Below are positions 60,602 to 64,000 of a stretch of DNA of 64,000 bases, one piece after another (the stretch's first letter is position 1; every line of letters starts with the position of its first letter). The notes under the pieces were generated by a model that was not told the origin of the DNA, ran no database searches, and saw only the letters and a program-made list of their open reading frames with translations. The stretch spans positions 117,539 through 181,538 of the forward strand of contig NZ_LMMR01000007.1 of the NCBI RefSeq assembly GCF_001422325.1. The letters run 5' to 3'. Origin of the DNA: Leifsonia sp. Leaf264. Lineage in GTDB: Bacteria > Actinomycetota > Actinomycetes > Actinomycetales > Microbacteriaceae. The position numbers were made by a program, and so were the translations under genes.

Positions 60602-61754
60602 CGCCGGAACGCCGGTGCAGAACCGGACCACACAGGTCACGGATGCTGCATCGCCGGATGCCGCGACCACCGATGCTGCGGCATCCGCCGTCGCCGACGT
60701 GCCGCCCACCGTCGTGAACCGCGCCGCCGCCTCGACGGCGGCGGGCAGGGGCCCGGACGGCCAGCTCGAAGTGGTGCATCCGAAGCACTGGACCCGCTGG
60801 ATCCTGAGCGCCATCGCCGTCTTCGTCGTGGCCCAGTTCGTCTGGTCGCTCGCCACCAACGAGCAGTACCAGTGGGACGTCTTCGCGGAGTACTTCTTCA
60901 GCGACGCCGTGCTGAAGGGACTCGGTCTCACGCTCTGGCTCACCGTGATCGCCGGGGCCATCGGCTTTGCACTCGGCGGACTCCTCGCCATAGCCCGCCT
61001 GTCGAAGTCGGCGCTGTTGAACTCGCTGGCGTGGAGCTTCATCTGGTTCTTCCGCTCGGTGCCCCTCGTGGTGCAGCTGGTGGTCTGGTACAACCTCGGC
61101 TACCTCTATCCGCAGCTGGGACTGGGCTGGCCGTTCACGACGGACTTCTGGATCGGGTCGATCGACACCGTCACCCTGATCTCGTCGTTCGCGGCGGCTG
61201 TGCTCGGCCTCTCCCTGCACCAGGCGGCCTACTCGGCCGAGATCATCCGAGCCGGTATCCTCTCCGTCGACCAGGGACAGCTCGAGGCCGCGGCCGCTCT
61301 CGGCCTGCCCCGACGGGTGCGGTTCTTCCGCATCATCCTTCCGCAGGCCGCCCGGGCCATCGTGCCCAACGCCTTCAACGAGGTGATCGGCCTGGTGAAG
61401 GGCACTTCGGTGGTCTTCGTGGTCGCGCTGCCCGAGCTGTTCTACACGGTGCAGGTGGTCTACAACCGCAACCAGCTGGTCATCCCGCTGCTCCTCGTCG
61501 CGGTGGTCTGGTACGCCATCATCACGACGATCCTCTCGATCGCGCAGTTCTACATCGAACGCCGGTTCTCGCGCGGAGCTCTCCGCGTCCTGCCGCCCAC
61601 TCCGATCCAGCGGGCCACGGGCTGGGTGCGCACGCAGTGGGCCCGGCTCGACGACAAGCCCGCGGCATCCGATGCCACCGATGCAGCCGAGGCCGAGGCC
61701 GAGGCAACCGTGCCGGCCGCCCAGCCCGCGCCCCAGACAGGAGCACTCCGATGA
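60588..61754 (+). CDS. Amino-acid-type ABC transporter permease (HisM family)
   Basis: A 388-residue permease, long for the family because of hydrophilic extensions: about 70 residues at the N-terminus (Ala/Thr/Asp-rich) and about 50 at the C-terminus (Ala/Glu-rich). The core has about five to six helices; the EAA loop is QLEAAAALGLPRRVRFFRIILPQA near residue 230. The family usually has two permeases or a homodimer; only one gene is here, so a homodimer is expected. It overlaps the monooxygenase gene and, by ATGA, the ATPase gene. Confidence 0.92.
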   Translation: MTPPDAGTPVQNRTTQVTDAASPDAATTDAAASAVADVPPTVVNRAAASTAAGRGPDGQLEVVHPKHWTRWILSAIAVFVVAQFVWSLATNEQYQWDVFAEYFFSDAVLKGLGLTLWLTVIAGAIGFALGGLLAIARLSKSALLNSLAWSFIWFFRSVPLVVQLVVWYNLGYLYPQLGLGWPFTTDFWIGSIDTVTLISSFAAAVLGLSLHQAAYSAEIIRAGILSVDQGQLEAAAALGLPRRVRFFRIILPQAARAIVPNAFNEVIGLVKGTSVVFVVALPELFYTVQVVYNRNQLVIPLLLVAVVWYAIITTILSIAQFYIERRFSRGALRVLPPTPIQRATGWVRTQWARLDDKPAASDATDAAEAEAEATVPAAQPAPQTGALR

Positions 61755-62581
61755 GCACCACCACGCGCCTCGCGCCCTCCTTCGACGAGAACATCACGGC
61801 GGCGGCCTCGCGCCGTCGCAGCGACGGCCACGTCGAGATCACCGGCGTGAGCAAGTCGTACGGCGCCCACGAGGTGCTGCACGACATCGACCTCACGATC
61901 GAGCCGGGGGAGGTCGTGGCGCTGCTCGGGCCGTCGGGCTCCGGCAAGTCGACCCTGCTGCGCGCGATCAACCACCTCGAGAGCGTCGACCGCGGATCCG
62001 TCACCATCGACGGCCAGTACATCGGCTACGAGCGCCGCGGCGACAAGCTCTTCGAGCTGCACGAGAAGGAGGTGCTGAAACGCCGCACCCAGGTCGGCAT
62101 GGTGTTCCAGAACTTCAACCTCTTCCCGCACCTCACCGCCATCGAGAACATCGTCGAGGCCCCCATCGCCCTCGGACGGCTGAGCAAGACGGATGCCCGG
62201 GAGCTCGCACTCGGACTGCTCGCGCGGGTCGGACTCTCCGACAAGGCCGACCACTATCCGCGGCAGTTGTCCGGCGGTCAGCAGCAGCGTGTGGCCATCG
62301 CCCGCGCGCTCGCGCTGAAGCCCAAGGTGCTGCTGTTCGACGAGCCGACGAGTGCGCTCGACCCCGAGCTCGTCGGCGAGGTCCTCGCCGTCATCGGCGA
62401 GCTCACCAAGCTCGGCACCACCCTCGTCATCGTGACGCACGAGATCGGCTTCGCCCGCGAGGTGGCCGATCGCGTCGTGTTCCTCGACGGAGGCCGCGTG
62501 CTCGAACAGGGAACGCCGGCGCGGGTCCTGCTGCATCCGCAGCATCCGCGCACCAAGGACTTCCTCCGCAAGGTGCTCTGA
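61751..62581 (+). CDS. Amino-acid-type ABC transporter ATP-binding protein (GlnQ/HisP family)
   Basis: A 276-residue ATPase with Walker A GPSGSGKST (near residue 60), Q-loop FQNFNLFPH, signature LSGGQQQR, Walker B VLLFDEPTSALDPE and switch His in VTHEIGF. A stretch of ~25 unusual residues (about 1-25) precedes the domain and a small insertion GYERRGDKLFELHEKEV follows Walker A, typical of polar amino-acid uptake ATPases. Overlaps the permease gene by ATGA. With the receptor gene 109 bases downstream it completes the transporter. Confidence 0.95.
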   Translation: MSTTTRLAPSFDENITAAASRRRSDGHVEITGVSKSYGAHEVLHDIDLTIEPGEVVALLGPSGSGKSTLLRAINHLESVDRGSVTIDGQYIGYERRGDKLFELHEKEVLKRRTQVGMVFQNFNLFPHLTAIENIVEAPIALGRLSKTDARELALGLLARVGLSDKADHYPRQLSGGQQQRVAIARALALKPKVLLFDEPTSALDPELVGEVLAVIGELTKLGTTLVIVTHEIGFAREVADRVVFLDGGRVLEQGTPARVLLHPQHPRTKDFLRKVL

Positions 62582-62690
62582 CCGGCACCTCGTCGCAATC
62601 GTTCCTTCCGGCACCCAGAGGCCGGAAGGGCTGACCCCGCGCGCCCGGACGGACGCAGCGGACAACCACATCCAGGAGAAGAGGCACATC

Positions 62691-63701
62691 ATGGCAGTCA
62701 ACAAGAAGAAGGTCGGCGTGATCGTCGGCGGCGTCGCCGTCGTCGCCATCGTCGGCGGGATCATCGCCGCCGTCGCGATCAACAACGGCGGCAGCACGGC
62801 AGAAGCCGCTCCGGCGCCCACCCCGACGTCGGAGGCGATCAAGTTCGACCTCACGAGCAAGAACGTCGAGGGCCGTCCGCGCATCGATCCCGTTCCCGAG
62901 GCCGTCGCTGCGCTCAAGGCGAGCGGGTTCAAGCCCATCACGGCCGGGACGCTCACCGTCGTCGGCAGCGCGTACATCCCGCCGCTCGGCTTCCTGGCCG
63001 AGGACGACAACTCCACCCTGCTCGGCAGCGAGCCCGACTTCGGCCAGCTCATCGCCGACGGCCTCGGGCTCAAGTTCAAGAACGAGGTCGCCCAGTGGGC
63101 CGACTGGCCCCTCGGCATCCAGTCGGGCAAGTACGACCTCATCACCTCGAACGTGACGGTGACCGAGGAGCGCAAGGACCTGTTCGACTTCGCCTCGTAC
63201 CGCAACGACGAGCTCGGGTTCTACGTGCGCAGCGACAGCAAGATCACGTCCATCAAGGAAGCCAAGGACGTCGCCGGCCTCTCGATCATCGTGGGCTCCG
63301 GCACCAACCAGGAGAAGATCCTGCTCGCCTGGGATGAGGAGAACAAGGCGGCCGGGCTCGACCCCGTCGACTTCCAGTACTACGACGACGACGCGGCCGG
63401 AACCCTCGCGCTGCAGTCGGGACGCGTCGACGCGACGTTCGGGCCCAACGCCACCTCGGCGTACAAGGCGGCCGTCGACGGCAAGACCAAGCTGGTCGGC
63501 CTCGTGAATGGCGGCTTCCCCGCCAACGCGCAGATCGCGGCTGGCACGGCGAAGGGCAACGGTCTCATCGAAGCCGTGAACATCGTGCTGAACTACGCCA
63601 TCGAGAACGGCCAGTACGACGCGATCCTCGAGCGCTGGGGCCTGGAGTCCGAGGGCATCGACAAGAGCGAGGTCAACCCGGCCGGACTCCCGCGCAGCTG
63701 A
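62691..63701 (+). CDS. Amino-acid-type substrate-binding protein, membrane-anchored
   Basis: A 336-residue family 3 solute-binding protein. The N-terminal helix (about 8-32, VIVGGVAVVAIVGGIIAAVAI) has no lipobox Cys, so it is likely retained as a membrane anchor instead of a lipid. The binding domain starts near residue 75 (GTLTVVGSAYIPPLGFLAED) and includes DFGQLIADGLGL and DLITSNVTVTEERKDLFDFA, the ligand region. Between anchor and domain is a 40-residue Ala/Pro-rich linker. AGGAGAAGAGG precedes the ATG. Ends with a strong terminator. Ligand unknown; an organosulfur amino acid is inferred from the linked monooxygenase. Confidence 0.9.
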   Translation: MAVNKKKVGVIVGGVAVVAIVGGIIAAVAINNGGSTAEAAPAPTPTSEAIKFDLTSKNVEGRPRIDPVPEAVAALKASGFKPITAGTLTVVGSAYIPPLGFLAEDDNSTLLGSEPDFGQLIADGLGLKFKNEVAQWADWPLGIQSGKYDLITSNVTVTEERKDLFDFASYRNDELGFYVRSDSKITSIKEAKDVAGLSIIVGSGTNQEKILLAWDEENKAAGLDPVDFQYYDDDAAGTLALQSGRVDATFGPNATSAYKAAVDGKTKLVGLVNGGFPANAQIAAGTAKGNGLIEAVNIVLNYAIENGQYDAILERWGLESEGIDKSEVNPAGLPRS

Positions 63702-63718
63702 CCGACCTGGACTGAACG

Positions 63719-63760
63719 GCGAACGGCCCCTCTCCCGAGTGCGGGAGAGGGGCCGTTCGC
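63719..63760 (+). terminator. Very strong hairpin after the ABC operon
   Basis: Arms 63719-63737 and 63742-63760 are perfectly paired over 19 bases (GCGAACGGCCCCTCTCCCG) with a 4-base loop. Confidence 0.9.
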
Positions 63761-63787
63761 TCTGTTCGGTGTTGCAGGTGGTGCGTT

Positions 63788-63846
63788 GCGCCATTTCATG
63801 GGCTTGCGCGCCACCTCATCGGGCGCAGAGCGCCCAGAAATGGCGC
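63788..63846. terminator. Second large inverted repeat between convergent genes
   Basis: GCGCCATTTC-A-TGGGC (63788-63803) pairs with GCCCA-GAAATGGCGC (63832-63846), 15 pairs with one bulge and a 28-base loop. It lies 24 bases from the end of the GNAT gene and probably terminates that transcript. Confidence 0.6.
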
Positions 63847-63870
63847 AGCACGCCGCGGTCAACCGCTCGA

Positions 63871-64000
63871 TCAGCGTGTGAGCACGCGGGCGTAGCAGAG
63901 TGACATCGGCAGCACGTCGTAGGGCGGGTAGATCGGGATGGGCGTGTAGCCGAGCCATTCGTACAGCCGCACCGCCTCGGGCTGGCGATCACCGGTCTGC
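63871..64000 (-). CDS. GNAT acetyltransferase, C-terminal part (runs off the window)
   Basis: The minus strand carries 43 codons up to the stop at 63871-63873, entering from beyond the right edge. The sequence TGDRQPEAVRLYEWLGY is the end of a GNAT domain (last helix and strand, where Asn/Asp-P-A-LYE is usual), followed by TPIPIYPPYDVLPMSLCYAR, as in small GNAT acetyltransferases. The start is outside the window. The 110 bases between it and the ABC terminator contain the inverted repeat at 63788. Confidence 0.85.
   Translation of the reverse strand, partial: QTGDRQPEAVRLYEWLGYTPIPIYPPYDVLPMSLCYARVLTR

Overview
The window is GC-rich DNA in which coding fills nearly every base, genes often overlap by ATGA or GTGA, and GTG or TTG starts are common. 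Gene content (ceb- and mal-type sugar operons without their own ATPase, a GH6 cellulase with a CBM2, LytR-CpsA-Psr protein, SipW/TasA-like locus, Amidase_6 proteins) and the very frequent GGATGC/GCATCC words point to an actinobacterium, most likely of the Microbacteriaceae. That placement is inference from content. I see no integrase, transposase, CRISPR array, rRNA or replication origin.

Layout. 1-4.4 kb: a circularly permuted ATP-grasp / alpha-E / transglutaminase operon and a lipase-like hydrolase. 4.4-4.7 kb: a striking pair of phased tandem-repeat arrays. 4.9-6.5 kb: secreted GH6 cellulase behind a LacI-type operator. 6.6-13.1 kb: lipoate ligase, small membrane protein, solitary DNA methyltransferase, TPM-domain protein, PspA and a VOC protein. 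13.1-19.1 kb (minus): a complete cellobiose operon (binding protein, two permeases, GH1 beta-glucosidase, LacI regulator) whose promoter carries three copies of the operator also seen before the cellulase. 19.3-31.2 kb: MFS exporter, two Amidase_6 proteins around a VanY-type carboxypeptidase, pgm, pheA, membrane proteins, diacylglycerol kinase, serS and a HAD phosphatase. 31.3-34.2 kb: two serine tRNAs (UGA, GCU) around an LCP protein and a Ca2+/H+ antiporter. 34.3-42.2 kb: spermidine-synthase-like protein, an orphan 802-residue membrane protein, SRAP, an EEP nuclease, a wall-lytic protein behind a highly structured leader, a MarR/NmrA pair and a lipoprotein. 42.2-48.7 kb: a maltose/alpha-glucoside locus (LacI regulator, GH13, binding protein, two permeases). 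48.9-53.4 kb: tRNA-Arg(ACG), VOC, A1S_2505-like and DUF5995 proteins, then a SipW signal peptidase operon with TasA-like exported proteins. 53.4-54.3 kb: nearly 1 kb without a convincing gene. 54.3-59.2 kb: MarR regulators, an MFS exporter coupled to a 50-residue protein, and a Na+/H+ antiporter. 59.4-63.7 kb: flavin monooxygenase plus an amino-acid-type ABC transporter, probably for an organosulfur compound. The right edge cuts a GNAT acetyltransferase.

How the genes work together. The cellulase cuts cellulose outside the cell, the ceb-type transporter imports the cello-oligosaccharides, and the GH1 enzyme hydrolyses them inside, all apparently under one LacI repressor. The GH13 locus is the parallel system for alpha-glucosides. 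Neither sugar operon encodes an ATPase, so both probably use a shared MsiK-like subunit encoded elsewhere. A recurrent pattern is a -10-like hexamer exactly 6-7 nt before the start codon, indicating that many genes here are transcribed as leaderless mRNAs; I used it to choose several starts.
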